Origin: [Mycobacterium] manitobense
GTDB taxonomy: Bacteria > Actinomycetota > Actinomycetes > Mycobacteriales > Mycobacteriaceae
Reading direction: 5' to 3'
Length of the DNA stretch: 64,000 bases
Assembly: GCF_025821665.1 (NCBI RefSeq)
Contig: NZ_JACKSJ010000235.1
Coordinates: 62,001 to 126,000 of the forward strand
In this document: positions 43,790 to 55,007 of the stretch, piece by piece
Layout: every line of letters starts with the position of its first letter
Numbering within the stretch: the stretch's first letter is position 1
Notes under the pieces: model-generated
Databases searched by the model: none
What the model saw: only the letters and a program-made list of their open reading frames with translations
What the model was told of the DNA's origin: nothing
Translations under genes and position numbers: made by a program

Positions 43790-44446
43790 TCAGGCCGCGC
43801 CCTCACCCAGGTATCGCACCCAGGCGGGATCGAGCTCCTTCACCGACGACAGCAGACGCCAGTGCTGCCCCTTCGGCGGCAGCGGCGTCGACCGCAGGCT
43901 CCAGCCCAGTTCGGTGAGCAGATGGTCGGCCTTGCGGTGATTGCACTCCGAGCAGGCCGCCACGCAGTTCTCCCAGGAGTGGTCCCCGCCGCGGCTGCGC
44001 GGGATCACGTGGTCGACGGTGTCGGCCTTCGCGCCGCAGTAGGCGCAGCGGAACCGGTCACGGTGCATCAGCGCCGCCCGCGTCATCGGGATGCGGGCGC
44101 GATACGGCACCCGCACGAAGCTGCGCAACCGGATCACCGAGGGCACCACGATGGTGCGGGTGGCCGAGTGGATCACCGGCCCGTTGGGGTCGTCGTGCAC
44201 CACGTCGGCCTTGCCGCACATCAGCATGATCACCGCCCGGCGCATGGGCAGGGCGGTCAACGGCTCGTAGGTCGAGTTCAGCAGCAGCACCCGGCGGCGA
44301 CCCCATACCGAGGCTTCGCGGACGACCGGTGGGGAGGTCTCGACACTGTGCAGGGCGCGCGTCGGCGCAGTCGTGGTCGCGGACCCTGTGGGACCCGCCG
44401 CGGTTCCGGGACTCCGGTGACCGCGGCTTTTCTTGCGCTGCGCCAT
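43790..44446 (-). CDS. HNH endonuclease family protein, Rv2469c-like
   Basis: 218 residues. A disordered basic N-terminus (about 1-45) precedes a domain starting [31 protein letters not shown]. The HNH zinc-finger region has [40 protein letters not shown], with both CxxC pairs and the catalytic HV. This type is widespread in actinobacteria, often near respiratory genes, with no assigned DNA target. GGAGG lies 4 nt before the ATG at 44446. It precedes ctaJ on the same strand. Confidence 0.85.
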   Translation of the reverse strand: MAQRKKSRGHRSPGTAAGPTGSATTTAPTRALHSVETSPPVVREASVWGRRRVLLLNSTYEPLTALPMRRAVIMLMCGKADVVHDDPNGPVIHSATRTIVVPSVIRLRSFVRVPYRARIPMTRAALMHRDRFRCAYCGAKADTVDHVIPRSRGGDHSWENCVAACSECNHRKADHLLTELGWSLRSTPLPPKGQHWRLLSSVKELDPAWVRYLGEGAA

Positions 44447-44586
44447 TCGTCCTCCGAGGAGACAGTCCACCATGGATCGACGCCGATCGCACGACAATTC
44501 TGCGAGTGTTCGCAGGTCAGTCCGGTGAATTCCGGGTGACATCACCGGCTGACCGGCCGTTACGGCCCAGGGGCCACAATGGATGC

Positions 44587-44982
44587 GTGACGCAACCACA
44601 ACGCTCGTTCTACGACGAAGTCGGTGGCCACGAGACCTTCCACGCCCTGGTGCGGCGGTTCTACGAGCTGGTCCGCGACGACGAGATCCTGCGCCCGCTC
44701 TACCCGGAGGACGAGCTCGACGCCGCCGAGGTGCGGCTGCGAATGTTCCTCGAGCAGTACTGGGGCGGCCCCCGAACCTATTCCGACCAGCGCGGCCACC
44801 CGCGGCTGCGGATGCGGCACGCGCCGTTCCGGATCGGCTTCATCGAACGCGACGCCTGGTTGCGCTGCATGCACACCGCCGTCGCCGAGATCGACGCGAA
44901 CACCCTCGACGACGCGCACCGCCGCGAGCTGCTGGCCTACCTGGAGATGGCGGCCCAGAGCATGGTCAACTCGTCGTTCTGA
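44587..44982 (+). CDS. glbO: Truncated hemoglobin, group II (trHbO)
   Basis: A 131-residue trHbO. Features are [22 protein letters not shown] with the B10 Tyr, the CD-loop [29 protein letters not shown] with the G8-region Trp following, and the proximal His in LRMRHAPF. It binds O2 at the membrane or in the cytoplasm, and roles in respiration and peroxide handling have been proposed. The start is GTG at 44587. The motif CACAAT at 44575 is shared with the upstream region of the next gene. Confidence 0.94.
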   Translation: MTQPQRSFYDEVGGHETFHALVRRFYELVRDDEILRPLYPEDELDAAEVRLRMFLEQYWGGPRTYSDQRGHPRLRMRHAPFRIGFIERDAWLRCMHTAVAEIDANTLDDAHRRELLAYLEMAAQSMVNSSF

Positions 44983-45016
44983 GCGGCTCCCGCGCGACGT
45001 CGGCACAATTGATGCA

Positions 45017-46600
45017 ATGACTGAGAGTGCGACGAACGAGCAACAGCCCTGGTGGTCCCGAGCGGTGTTCTATCAGGTGTATCCGCGTTCGTTCGCCGAC
45101 AGCGACGGCGACGGCGTCGGCGACCTGGACGGGGTGACCGCGCGACTCGACCATCTGCAGCGCCTCGGCGTCGACGCGATCTGGCTCAACCCGGTCACCG
45201 TCTCCCCCATGGCCGACCACGGCTACGACGTCGCCGACCCACGCGACGTCGACCCGCTGTTCGGCGGCATCGACGCACTCGACCGGCTGGTCGAGGCGGC
45301 CCACGACCTCGGCATCAAGATCACGATGGACCTGGTGCCCAACCACACCAGCTCCGCACATCCGTGGTTCCAGGCCGCGCTGGCGTCGAGCCCCGGCAGC
45401 GAGCAGCGGGCGCGCTACCTGTTCCGCGACGGCAGCGGCCAGGACGGCCTGCACCCTCCCAACAACTGGGTGTCGGTGTTCGGCGGTCCCGCCTGGACAC
45501 GGGTGGTCGAGGCCGACGGCAATCCCGGCCAGTGGTATCTGCACCTGTTCGACTCCGAACAGCCGGACCTCAACTGGGACAACCCGGAAGTGTTCGACGA
45601 CCTGGAGAAGACGCTGCGGTTCTGGCTCGAACGCGGCGTCGACGGCTTCCGCATCGACGTCGCGCACGGCATGTCGAAGCCGGCGGACCTGCCCGACATG
45701 ACCAGCGCCGAGAACAAGCTGCTCTCCGACACCGAGCGCGACCCCCGCTTCAACCACGCCGGCGTGCACGACATCCACCGCGGGATCCGCGCGGTGCTCG
45801 ACGACTACCGGGATGCCGTCGCCGTCGGCGAGGTCTGGGTGTACGACAACGCCGAGTTCGCGGCGTACCTGCGCCCCGACGAGCTGCACCTGGGCTTCAA
45901 CTTCCGGCTGGTCCGCGCGGCGTTCGACGCCGGCGAGATCCACGACGCCATCGAGAACTCGCTGGCCGCGGTGGCACTCCAGAACGCGACGCCGACCTGG
46001 ACGCTGTCGAACCACGATGTCGAGCGCGAGGTCACCCGCTACGGCGGGGGCCCGGTCGGGCTGGCGCGCGCGAAGGCCATGGCGCTGGTGATGCTGGCGC
46101 TGCCCGGGGCGGTGTTCGTCTACAACGGCGAGGAACTCGGCCTGCCCAACGTCGAGCTGCCCGACGAGGTGCTGCAGGATCCGGTGTGGCTGCGATCCGG
46201 CGGCACCGAACGCGGCCGCGACGGCTGCCGTGTGCCGATGCCGTGGTCGGGTGAGGCGCCGCCGTTCGGGTTCTCCGAGTCGGCAGACACCTGGCTGCCC
46301 ATCCCGCCGGAATGGTCGGAGCTCACCGTGCAGAAGCAGTCCGCCGATGACGGCTCGACGCTGGCGTTCTTCACCACCGCCCTCCGGTTGCGGCGCGAGA
46401 GAACGGAATTCGACGGCTGGTCGGTCGAGTGGCTCGACTCGGCGCCCGACACCCTGGCGTTCCGGTTGCCCGGCGGCCTGAGCTGCGTCCTCAACGCAGG
46501 CACGGAGCCGGCCGAGCTGCCCGACGGCGAGTTGCTGTTCGCGAGCGCACCGCTCGTGGCCGGTGCGCTGCCGCCCGACGCCGCCGCCTGGCTGGTCTGA
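45017..46600 (+). CDS. aglA: Alpha-glucosidase, GH13 family
   Basis: A 527-residue glycoside hydrolase of the oligo-1,6-glucosidase/sucrose isomerase group. GH13 regions are visible in order: MDLVPNHTS (region I), GFRIDVAHG with the nucleophile Asp (II), AVGEVWVY with the acid/base Glu (III) and LSNHDVERE with the transition-state Asp (IV). The N-terminus WWSRAVFYQVYPRSFADSDGDGVGDLDG is typical. It should cut alpha-glucosidic bonds of short malto- or isomalto-oligosaccharides, or trehalose-related sugars. It follows glbO by 34 bp. This is the Rv2471 position. Confidence 0.92.
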   Translation: MTESATNEQQPWWSRAVFYQVYPRSFADSDGDGVGDLDGVTARLDHLQRLGVDAIWLNPVTVSPMADHGYDVADPRDVDPLFGGIDALDRLVEAAHDLGIKITMDLVPNHTSSAHPWFQAALASSPGSEQRARYLFRDGSGQDGLHPPNNWVSVFGGPAWTRVVEADGNPGQWYLHLFDSEQPDLNWDNPEVFDDLEKTLRFWLERGVDGFRIDVAHGMSKPADLPDMTSAENKLLSDTERDPRFNHAGVHDIHRGIRAVLDDYRDAVAVGEVWVYDNAEFAAYLRPDELHLGFNFRLVRAAFDAGEIHDAIENSLAAVALQNATPTWTLSNHDVEREVTRYGGGPVGLARAKAMALVMLALPGAVFVYNGEELGLPNVELPDEVLQDPVWLRSGGTERGRDGCRVPMPWSGEAPPFGFSESADTWLPIPPEWSELTVQKQSADDGSTLAFFTTALRLRRERTEFDGWSVEWLDSAPDTLAFRLPGGLSCVLNAGTEPAELPDGELLFASAPLVAGALPPDAAAWLV

Positions 46601-46609
46601 CGCGCCGGC

Positions 46610-47269
46610 TCAGCGCAGTACCAGGGCGGGATCGCCGCGGCGGCGGTACACCGATCCGAAGCGGGCGTCGATGCGCAGCCACGTCGGCAGCACCCGGACC
46701 CGGACGATCTCGTCGGCGGCCACCGCCTCCCCCGACTGCGGCAGGAATCCCATCGCCGTCAACGCGAAGACGCACCGCATCGGGATGCCGACGCTGTCGT
46801 CTGCCGAACTGACCGCCACCACCTCCTGGTCGAGCAGCGACGCGGGCGGGCCGTGGGCGCTGCTGTGCTCCTTGGCCAGTTCGGCGCCGCGTGCCGCCAG
46901 GTCCAGCACCACCCGGGCGGGCACGTCGTCGAGATGGACGAAGCCGCTGTCGGGCGGCAGTCCGCCCCGCCACGCCGAATCCATCGGGAATCCCGTGTCG
47001 ACGAACCCGTCGGCACCCGCCGCAGTCAAGCCGTGAGCGAGCGCGTCGGCGCCCGAACTGAGGTCCGCGGGCCGCGCCCGCCCGGCGACCACCCGGCTGG
47101 CCAGCACGTCGAAACCGGTTGCCACCCAGGCGACGATGTGGTCGGGTGAGCGCTCCCGCAGCCGGATGACGGCGGCTTCGTCGAGGCGCAGCGCACGGTC
47201 GACGAAGATGGCGAGGTCGTCGCGATGCCGGGCGTCGTCCAGCCAGATGCCGCGTTCGTGGGCGCTCAT
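46610..47269 (-). CDS. Conserved hypothetical protein (Rv2474c-like)
   Basis: 219 residues, soluble, no signal peptide, rich in Ala, Asp and Arg. Segments such as DGFVDTGFPMDSAWRGGLPPDSGFVHLDDVPARVV and ADEIVRVRVLPTWLRIDARFGSVYRRRGDP suggest an alpha/beta domain, but I do not recognise a family. Its ATG overlaps the thioesterase stop (ATGA), placing it third in the gdh operon. This corresponds in place and size to Rv2474c from memory. Confidence 0.75.
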   Translation of the reverse strand: MSAHERGIWLDDARHRDDLAIFVDRALRLDEAAVIRLRERSPDHIVAWVATGFDVLASRVVAGRARPADLSSGADALAHGLTAAGADGFVDTGFPMDSAWRGGLPPDSGFVHLDDVPARVVLDLAARGAELAKEHSSAHGPPASLLDQEVVAVSSADDSVGIPMRCVFALTAMGFLPQSGEAVAADEIVRVRVLPTWLRIDARFGSVYRRRGDPALVLR

Positions 47270-47682
47270 CGCAGATAGCGCTGTAGGTAATCCCTCTGCG
47301 CGGCGGTCAGGCGCTCGAGCCGTTGCTCCTGGATGTGCACGGCCGCGAGCTGGGTGTCGGCGATCACCGCCGGCTTGGAGTCCGGCGGGGCGCCGACCGA
47401 CCGCACCTCGTAGCCGATGGTGAAGTCCACCGCGCGAACGCGTTTCGACCACATCGTCACCTGCAGCGGCGAATCCACCAGCCGCAGTTGACCCTTGTAG
47501 ACGATGTTCACCTCGGCGATCAGCAGTCCGATGGTCGTGATGTTGTCGCCGAAAGGCTCGCGCAGGAACGGGATCCGCGCCTCCTCCAGGAGGGTGACCA
47601 TGGTGGCGTGGTTGATGTGCTGGTACATGTCGATGTCCGACCAGCGCACATGCACCGGTGCGGTGAACCCTACGGCCGTCAT
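47266..47682 (-). CDS. Hotdog-fold acyl-CoA thioesterase (4HBT family, Rv2475c-like)
   Basis: A 138-residue hotdog protein. The N-terminal [29 protein letters not shown] is the 4-hydroxybenzoyl-CoA-thioesterase-type signature with the catalytic Asp ([10 protein letters not shown]) and following helix. It should hydrolyse a fatty or aromatic acyl-CoA; the chain is not readable. It overlaps gdh upstream and the Rv2474c-like gene downstream by 4 nt each. Confidence 0.9.
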   Translation of the reverse strand: MTAVGFTAPVHVRWSDIDMYQHINHATMVTLLEEARIPFLREPFGDNITTIGLLIAEVNIVYKGQLRLVDSPLQVTMWSKRVRAVDFTIGYEVRSVGAPPDSKPAVIADTQLAAVHIQEQRLERLTAAQRDYLQRYLR

Positions 47683-50600
47683 CCGGCTCCTGTTCCGCTC
47701 GTGCGAGTCATGCTGCGGATCTGGCGGGCCGCCACCGAAAGCGTGGCCAGATCGCGCTCGTCGTCCTCGTAGATCTCGGTGAGGGTGCGCCGCGCCCGCG
47801 CGACCCGCGAACTGTTGGTCGCCTCCCACTCGGCGATCTTCTCCTCGCCGTTCTCCTCGACCTCGCCGACGGCCAGCACGTCGAAGCACAGCGCCCGAAG
47901 CGATCCGTAGATGTCGTCGCGGATCGCCAACCGCGCCAACGAATGCCAGCGGTCACCGCGCGGGAGCTGCGACACCGCGGTGAGCAGTGCATCGGTGTTG
48001 AGGTGGTCCATCAGGGCGAAATAGGTGTCGGCGACCTCAGCGGGTTCGCGGTCGACGATGTCGGCGATGTCGATGATGTCGAGCAGGCTGAACTGGTACA
48101 GCCCGCTGGCCACGATGTAGGCCAGGTCCTCCGAAGCGCCGTTGCGACAGAAGTCGGCGGCCTCCTTGTCGACGATGGCCTCGTCGTCGCCGCGCAGCCA
48201 CTCGCGCATGCGAGGCGTGAGCGACTCCACCTTCTTGGCGAACCGGTTGATCTCCGCGCCGACGGCAAGCGGCTGCGGCCGGTAGTTGAGCAGCCACCGT
48301 CCGGCCCGGTCGACGAGCCGGCGGAGATCGAGCGTCATCCGGTCGGACACCGACACCGGCAGGTCGGTGGCGCGGATCTGCCGCCACACCTCGCCGATCC
48401 GGAAGATCTCGTTGGTGGCGACGAAGCTGCGCACCGCGTCGGTCGGCCCGACGCCGGCGTCCTCGGTGATCCGATAGGCGTAGGTGATGCCGCTGGTGTC
48501 GACCAGGTCGTTGACGAGCATCGTGGTGACGATCTCGCGGCGCAGCTCATGGTTGCGGATGTCGGCGCCGTAGCGCTCCCGAAGCGTCGACGGGAAGTAC
48601 GTCGGCAGTCTCGACGCGAACACCTCCTGGTCGGGCAGATCGCCGACCAGCAGGTCGTCCTTGAGCCCAAGCTTGACGTGGGCCATCAGAGTGGCGAGCT
48701 CCGGCGAGGTCAGACCGATCCCGGCCTCCAGCCGCCTGCGGATCTCCTTCTCCGACGGCAGCGCCTCCAGTTCGCGGTTGAGCCCCTTGTCGGCGACGAA
48801 GTCCTTGATCATCCGGGCGTGCACGGGAAGCAGGCTGGCGGCGTTGGCGCGGCTGGTGCCCATCAGGTCGTTCTGATCCTCGTTGTCCGCCAGCACCAGC
48901 CGACCGACCTCGTCGGTCATCGACACCAGCAGATCGGTGCGGTCGGCGGGGTCGACCTTGCCCGCGGTGACCAGCGAGTCGATCAGGATCTTGATGTTGA
49001 CCTCGTGGTCGGAACAGTCCACACCGGCGGAGTTGTCCAGCGCGTCGGTGTTGATCCGCCCGCCGGCGAGGTCGTACTCGATGCGACCCAGCGAGGTCAC
49101 GCCGAGGTTGCCGCCTTCGCCGATCACCTTGGCGCGCACCTGGTTCCCGTTGACCCGCACCGGATCGTTGGCGCGGTCGCCGACGTTCGAGTCGGCCTCG
49201 GTCTCGGCCTTGACGTAAGTGCCGATGCCGCCGTTGAACAGCAGGTCGACCGGGGCCTTCAGGATCGCCTTGATCAACTCGGGCGGCGACATCTCCTCGG
49301 CATCACCCTCGATGCCGAGGGCGGCACGCACCTGCGGGCTGACCGGTATGGACTTCTGCTGGCGCTGGTAGACGCCGCCGCCCTCGCTGAGCAGCGAGGT
49401 GTCGTAGTCCTCCCACGACGAGCGCGGCTGGTCGAACAACCGCTTGCGCTCGTCCCAGGACGACGCCGCGTCGGGGTCGGGGTCGAGGAACACGTGCCGA
49501 TGGTCGAAGGCGGCGAGCAGCCTGATGTGCTTCGACAGCAGCATGCCGTTGCCGAATACGTCCCCGCTCATGTCGCCGACACCGACGACGGTGAAGTCCT
49601 CGCTCTGGGTGTCGACTCCCATCTCGCGGAAGTGCCGTTTGACCGACTCCCATGCGCCCTTGGCAGTGATGCCCATCGCCTTGTGGTCATAGCCCACCGA
49701 CCCACCGGAGGCGAAGGCATCCCCCAGCCAGAAGTCGTACGAGCCGGCCACCTCGTTGGCGATGTCGGAGAAGGTCGCGGTGCCCTTGTCGGCGGCCACC
49801 ACAAGATAGGCGTCGTCGCCGTCGCGGCGGATCACCTCAGGCGGGGTGACCACGTCGCCACTGGCCTTGTCGACGTTGTCGGTGACGTCCAGCAGGCCGC
49901 TGATGAACAGCCGGTAGCACGCGATGCCCTCGGCGCGCTGCGCATCCCGGTCGGTGGCCGCGTCACCGGTCAGGTCGGGGGGCTGCTTGACGACGAAACC
50001 ACCCTTGGCGCCGACCGGGACGATGACGGCGTTCTTGACCGCCTGCGCCTTGACCAGGCCGAGGATCTCGGTGCGGAAATCTTCGCGCCGGTCCGACCAG
50101 CGCAGCCCGCCGCGGGCGACGTGCCCGAACCGCAGGTGCACGCCCTCCACCCGAGGTGAGTAGACGAAGATCTCGAACCTCGGTCGCGGCAGCGGCAATT
50201 CGTCGATGAGGCGCGGGTTCAGCTTGAGCGCCAGCACGTTCTGCGCCCGCGCCGAGTCCGCCGCGGTGACGAAGTAGTTGGTGCGCAGGGTCGCTTCGAT
50301 CATCGAGGCGAACGCCCGCAGCACGCGGTCGGTGTCGAGGCTGACCAGAGCGTCGATGTCGGCGGTGACGGCCGCCGCGGCCTTCTGTGCGTCGCGGCGC
50401 TTGTTCGAACCGCCGTCCTGTCCTGCGCCCGGGTTGAACAGCGCCTCGAACAACGTGACGAGTGAGCGCGCGGTGCCGGCGTTGTCGTTGATCACCGACT
50501 CGATGTGGGACTGGCTGTACGGAAAGCCGGCCTGCCGAAGGTATTTCGCGTAGGCCCGCAGGATGACCACCTGCTGCCAGGTCAGGCCGGCGCGCAGCAC

Positions 50601-52550
50601 CAGTTCGTTGAAGCGGTCGATCTCCATGCGGCCGTGCCAGATCGCAGTGACGGCGTCGGCGAAACGGGCCTCCATCGCCTCCTGCTCGGCGCCCGCCGGC
50701 GCGTCGGGAATGCTGCGGTGCGGCGTCACCCGGAACTGGTAGATCCACACGGCGAGGCCGTCGGCCCGCTTCACCGTGAACGGCCGCTCCTCGAGCACCA
50801 CCACACCCATCGACTGGAGCATCGGCAGCAGCTGGCTCAGCGACGCCGACCGGCCGCCCAGATACCAGGTCAACTGCCCCACCCGGTCCTCGCCGCCCTC
50901 GGCGAACACCAGCTTGACCGAATCGTCGGTGAGTTCCTCGATGATCGCGATGTCGTCGATCGCGTCCAGCGGGTCGACGGCCTGCTTGTAGTCCTCGGGG
51001 AATGCCACCGCGTAGTGCTCGGCGGTGCCCTGGGCGATCGATCCGCTGCGCACCGCGCCGGTCAGCCGGTCGGCCCAGGTACGGGCCGCCGCGGTCAGCA
51101 GGTCCTGGATCCGGCTCTCGTTCTCCGCCGAGGTGTCGACGCGGGCGGGTTGCTCCGAATGCGGCAGCCGGACGTTGAAGTGCACCACCGCCCAGGGCGA
51201 CTCGCTCACCCTGGCGGTGTAGTCGATGCTCTCGCCGCCGAGTTCGCGAACGAGGATGTCCTGCATCTCGAGACGGACCGCCGTCGTGTAGCGGTCGCGC
51301 GGCAGATACACCAGACACGACACGAAGTGCGCGAGGTGATCGGCCCGCAGGAACAGCAGCGCACGGCGGCGCGAGCCCAGCTCCACCACCGCCATCGCCA
51401 TGTCGAGCAGTTCCTGGGCGCTCAACGTGAGCAGCTCGGGGCGGGGCACGGTCTGGATGACGTCGAGCAGCAGCTGGCCGGGATGCCCGGGGTCGCGTTT
51501 GGCCAGCGCCAGCGCGTCGTTCACGCGTCGGCATGCCAACGGGATCTCGGTGACGTTGGCATTGAGCGCGGCCACCGTGAACAGGCCGACGAAGCGGTGC
51601 TCGACCGTGTCATCGCTGCCGGAGCCGTCGCGTTCGCGCACCACGACGATGTACGGGTACGCGCCGTATCGCAGGTAGCTCGGGATGGTGGCCTGCGCCA
51701 GCACCAACAGGTCGTCGTCGGCGGCGAGCTGCGGCAGCACATCGGTGCGGCGCCGCAACACCCCGAGTCTGCTGTCGGGGTCGACGGAGGCCCGGCCGTC
51801 GGTCACCGGGCAGCGCTGGCAACCCAGCAGCACGAAGTGGCCGTCGGCCAGCCAGCGCATCAGCGCGGCGACGTCCTTGCGTTCGGCACCGGGGAAACGA
51901 CCGCCGGAATCGTCCTCCACCTCGTCGGCCAGGCCGTTGAGGGTGGCCACCATCGCGTCCGCGTCGAGGGCGACCTGCCGGGCGTCGGCCAGGATGTCCG
52001 GGAGCAGGCGCTTCGCCTCGGCGAGCGCATCGCGGTCGGTCTCACCGCTGAGCGCGATGTGCACCCACGCCTCGTCGGCTCCGGCGTCCGAGGCATCGTC
52101 GTTCGAGACGTCGTCGTCCGGGGCGTCGGCGGCCGCGATGGCCTGCAGGTCTCCGTCAGCGCTGCGTCGCACCCGGAAGACCGGGTTCATGATCGCGCGA
52201 TAGGCCACGCCGAGACGGTGCAACAGCACGGTCACCGAATCCATCAGCAGCGGCGCGTTTTCGGTGACGATCTGCAGGGCCGGACCGACTCCGGCGTCGT
52301 CGGCGACGGGATGGGTGGCGACCAGCGTCTCGCCCGGCGAGCGACGCCGGCCGAGCCGGTAGTGCGAATTCACCAGTTCCGATGACACCGCCTGCTCCGC
52401 GGAGGCCGGTTCGTCGGCACCGGGCTCCGACGACTCGTCGTGGATCCCACGGAACGCGGCGACGAACGCGCCGGCCAACCGCTTCGCGGTGTCGGGATCG
52501 GGTGTCTCCGTTGCGGGCTGCGAGTCCTGCGCGGCGCCACGTCCCGTCAT
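47679..52550 (-). CDS. gdh: NAD-specific glutamate dehydrogenase, large L_180 class
   Basis: A 1623-residue enzyme, the size of the large actinobacterial class, which deaminates glutamate to 2-oxoglutarate. An N-terminal regulatory half with ACT-like repeats precedes the catalytic domain, which begins around [20 protein letters not shown]. Substrate-site residues are in [43 protein letters not shown], and the NAD-binding region is near [16 protein letters not shown] and [15 protein letters not shown]. The start ATG at 52550 gives MTGRGAAQ. It leads an operon with the thioesterase gene. In mycobacteria this class is inhibited by GarA. Confidence 0.95.
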   Translation of the reverse strand: MTGRGAAQDSQPATETPDPDTAKRLAGAFVAAFRGIHDESSEPGADEPASAEQAVSSELVNSHYRLGRRRSPGETLVATHPVADDAGVGPALQIVTENAPLLMDSVTVLLHRLGVAYRAIMNPVFRVRRSADGDLQAIAAADAPDDDVSNDDASDAGADEAWVHIALSGETDRDALAEAKRLLPDILADARQVALDADAMVATLNGLADEVEDDSGGRFPGAERKDVAALMRWLADGHFVLLGCQRCPVTDGRASVDPDSRLGVLRRRTDVLPQLAADDDLLVLAQATIPSYLRYGAYPYIVVVRERDGSGSDDTVEHRFVGLFTVAALNANVTEIPLACRRVNDALALAKRDPGHPGQLLLDVIQTVPRPELLTLSAQELLDMAMAVVELGSRRRALLFLRADHLAHFVSCLVYLPRDRYTTAVRLEMQDILVRELGGESIDYTARVSESPWAVVHFNVRLPHSEQPARVDTSAENESRIQDLLTAAARTWADRLTGAVRSGSIAQGTAEHYAVAFPEDYKQAVDPLDAIDDIAIIEELTDDSVKLVFAEGGEDRVGQLTWYLGGRSASLSQLLPMLQSMGVVVLEERPFTVKRADGLAVWIYQFRVTPHRSIPDAPAGAEQEAMEARFADAVTAIWHGRMEIDRFNELVLRAGLTWQQVVILRAYAKYLRQAGFPYSQSHIESVINDNAGTARSLVTLFEALFNPGAGQDGGSNKRRDAQKAAAAVTADIDALVSLDTDRVLRAFASMIEATLRTNYFVTAADSARAQNVLALKLNPRLIDELPLPRPRFEIFVYSPRVEGVHLRFGHVARGGLRWSDRREDFRTEILGLVKAQAVKNAVIVPVGAKGGFVVKQPPDLTGDAATDRDAQRAEGIACYRLFISGLLDVTDNVDKASGDVVTPPEVIRRDGDDAYLVVAADKGTATFSDIANEVAGSYDFWLGDAFASGGSVGYDHKAMGITAKGAWESVKRHFREMGVDTQSEDFTVVGVGDMSGDVFGNGMLLSKHIRLLAAFDHRHVFLDPDPDAASSWDERKRLFDQPRSSWEDYDTSLLSEGGGVYQRQQKSIPVSPQVRAALGIEGDAEEMSPPELIKAILKAPVDLLFNGGIGTYVKAETEADSNVGDRANDPVRVNGNQVRAKVIGEGGNLGVTSLGRIEYDLAGGRINTDALDNSAGVDCSDHEVNIKILIDSLVTAGKVDPADRTDLLVSMTDEVGRLVLADNEDQNDLMGTSRANAASLLPVHARMIKDFVADKGLNRELEALPSEKEIRRRLEAGIGLTSPELATLMAHVKLGLKDDLLVGDLPDQEVFASRLPTYFPSTLRERYGADIRNHELRREIVTTMLVNDLVDTSGITYAYRITEDAGVGPTDAVRSFVATNEIFRIGEVWRQIRATDLPVSVSDRMTLDLRRLVDRAGRWLLNYRPQPLAVGAEINRFAKKVESLTPRMREWLRGDDEAIVDKEAADFCRNGASEDLAYIVASGLYQFSLLDIIDIADIVDREPAEVADTYFALMDHLNTDALLTAVSQLPRGDRWHSLARLAIRDDIYGSLRALCFDVLAVGEVEENGEEKIAEWEATNSSRVARARRTLTEIYEDDERDLATLSVAARQIRSMTRTSGTGAG

Positions 52551-52644
52551 GCGGATCACTCCTGACTCACACGTGCGCACCGGCACTGGCACGCACGAGC
52601 GACCTTAGTCGCCCCCCGGTCGCCCGCGGTCCCGCACGGTGCGA

Positions 52645-54318
<1,674 letters not shown>

Positions 54319-54384
54319 GCCGGGGTTGTGCCTTTCGGTTGGCGGGTGATGCTCGCGGACCATCCTAGGCGTGGCCGGATGGCG

Positions 54385-54855
54385 CTAAGCGGTCAGTGGC
54401 AGCGGCTCGGACTCGTCCGGCGAAGCGTCGGCGGCGTCGCTGTCGGCGTCATCGCCGTCGGCGCCGCGTGCCTGCTGGTCGTCGGTGGCACTGTCGGGGT
54501 GCCTGCGGCTCTCGATCCGCACGATGCACCGGGACAGATCGGGTCCCACCGAGGTGGCGCGCACCTCCGTCGAGGTCCGGCGCACGCCTTCCTTGTCCTC
54601 GTACTCGCTGGTGTACACCTGTCCAACAACGATGACGGCGTCTCCCTTCCCGAGGGCGGCTCCGACGCCGGTCACCAGCTTGCCCCAGCAGCTGACGCTG
54701 ACGAACAGCGAGTTGCCCGGCTCCCACTCGCCCTCGGCCGTGCGCCGGCGCGAGTTGCTGGCCACCCGGAACCGCATGACCTCCTGGTCACCGGCGCGGT
54801 GCCGGACCGGGTTGTTGACGATGTTTCCCACGACGGTGATCGGTGTCTCGAACAT
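54385..54855 (-). CDS. ssbB: Second single-stranded DNA-binding protein (SsbB-like)
   Basis: 156 residues: an OB-fold of about 115 residues (MFETPITVVGNIVNNPVRH, MRFRVASNSRRR, NSLFVSVSCWGKLVTGVGAALGKGDAVIVVGQVYT) and an acidic tail ending SPDESEPLPLTA. The tail lacks the D-D-D/E-I-P-F peptide that recruits partners in the main SSB. That points to the non-essential paralogue, Rv2478c in M. tuberculosis and SsbB in M. smegmatis. It precedes ettA. Confidence 0.88.
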   Translation of the reverse strand: MFETPITVVGNIVNNPVRHRAGDQEVMRFRVASNSRRRTAEGEWEPGNSLFVSVSCWGKLVTGVGAALGKGDAVIVVGQVYTSEYEDKEGVRRTSTEVRATSVGPDLSRCIVRIESRRHPDSATDDQQARGADGDDADSDAADASPDESEPLPLTA

Positions 54856-55007
54856 TCGGTGTGCCCTTTCGCTTCTGGTGCGGCGGCTGTGCGTCGCCGC
54901 TGCACCCATTGACCGCGGCGGCACCGACGGAAGTCGAGGTCCGCGCCGCCGGAGGGCGGCACCTGGGGATGAAGCCGGGACTGTGGATCGATCAGGCGGA
55001 CGGCTGG

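Noticed and set aside
47943-50159. Open frame of more than 700 codons antisense to gdh
   Set aside because: Same GC effect. The gdh product is continuous and well matched to its family across this span.
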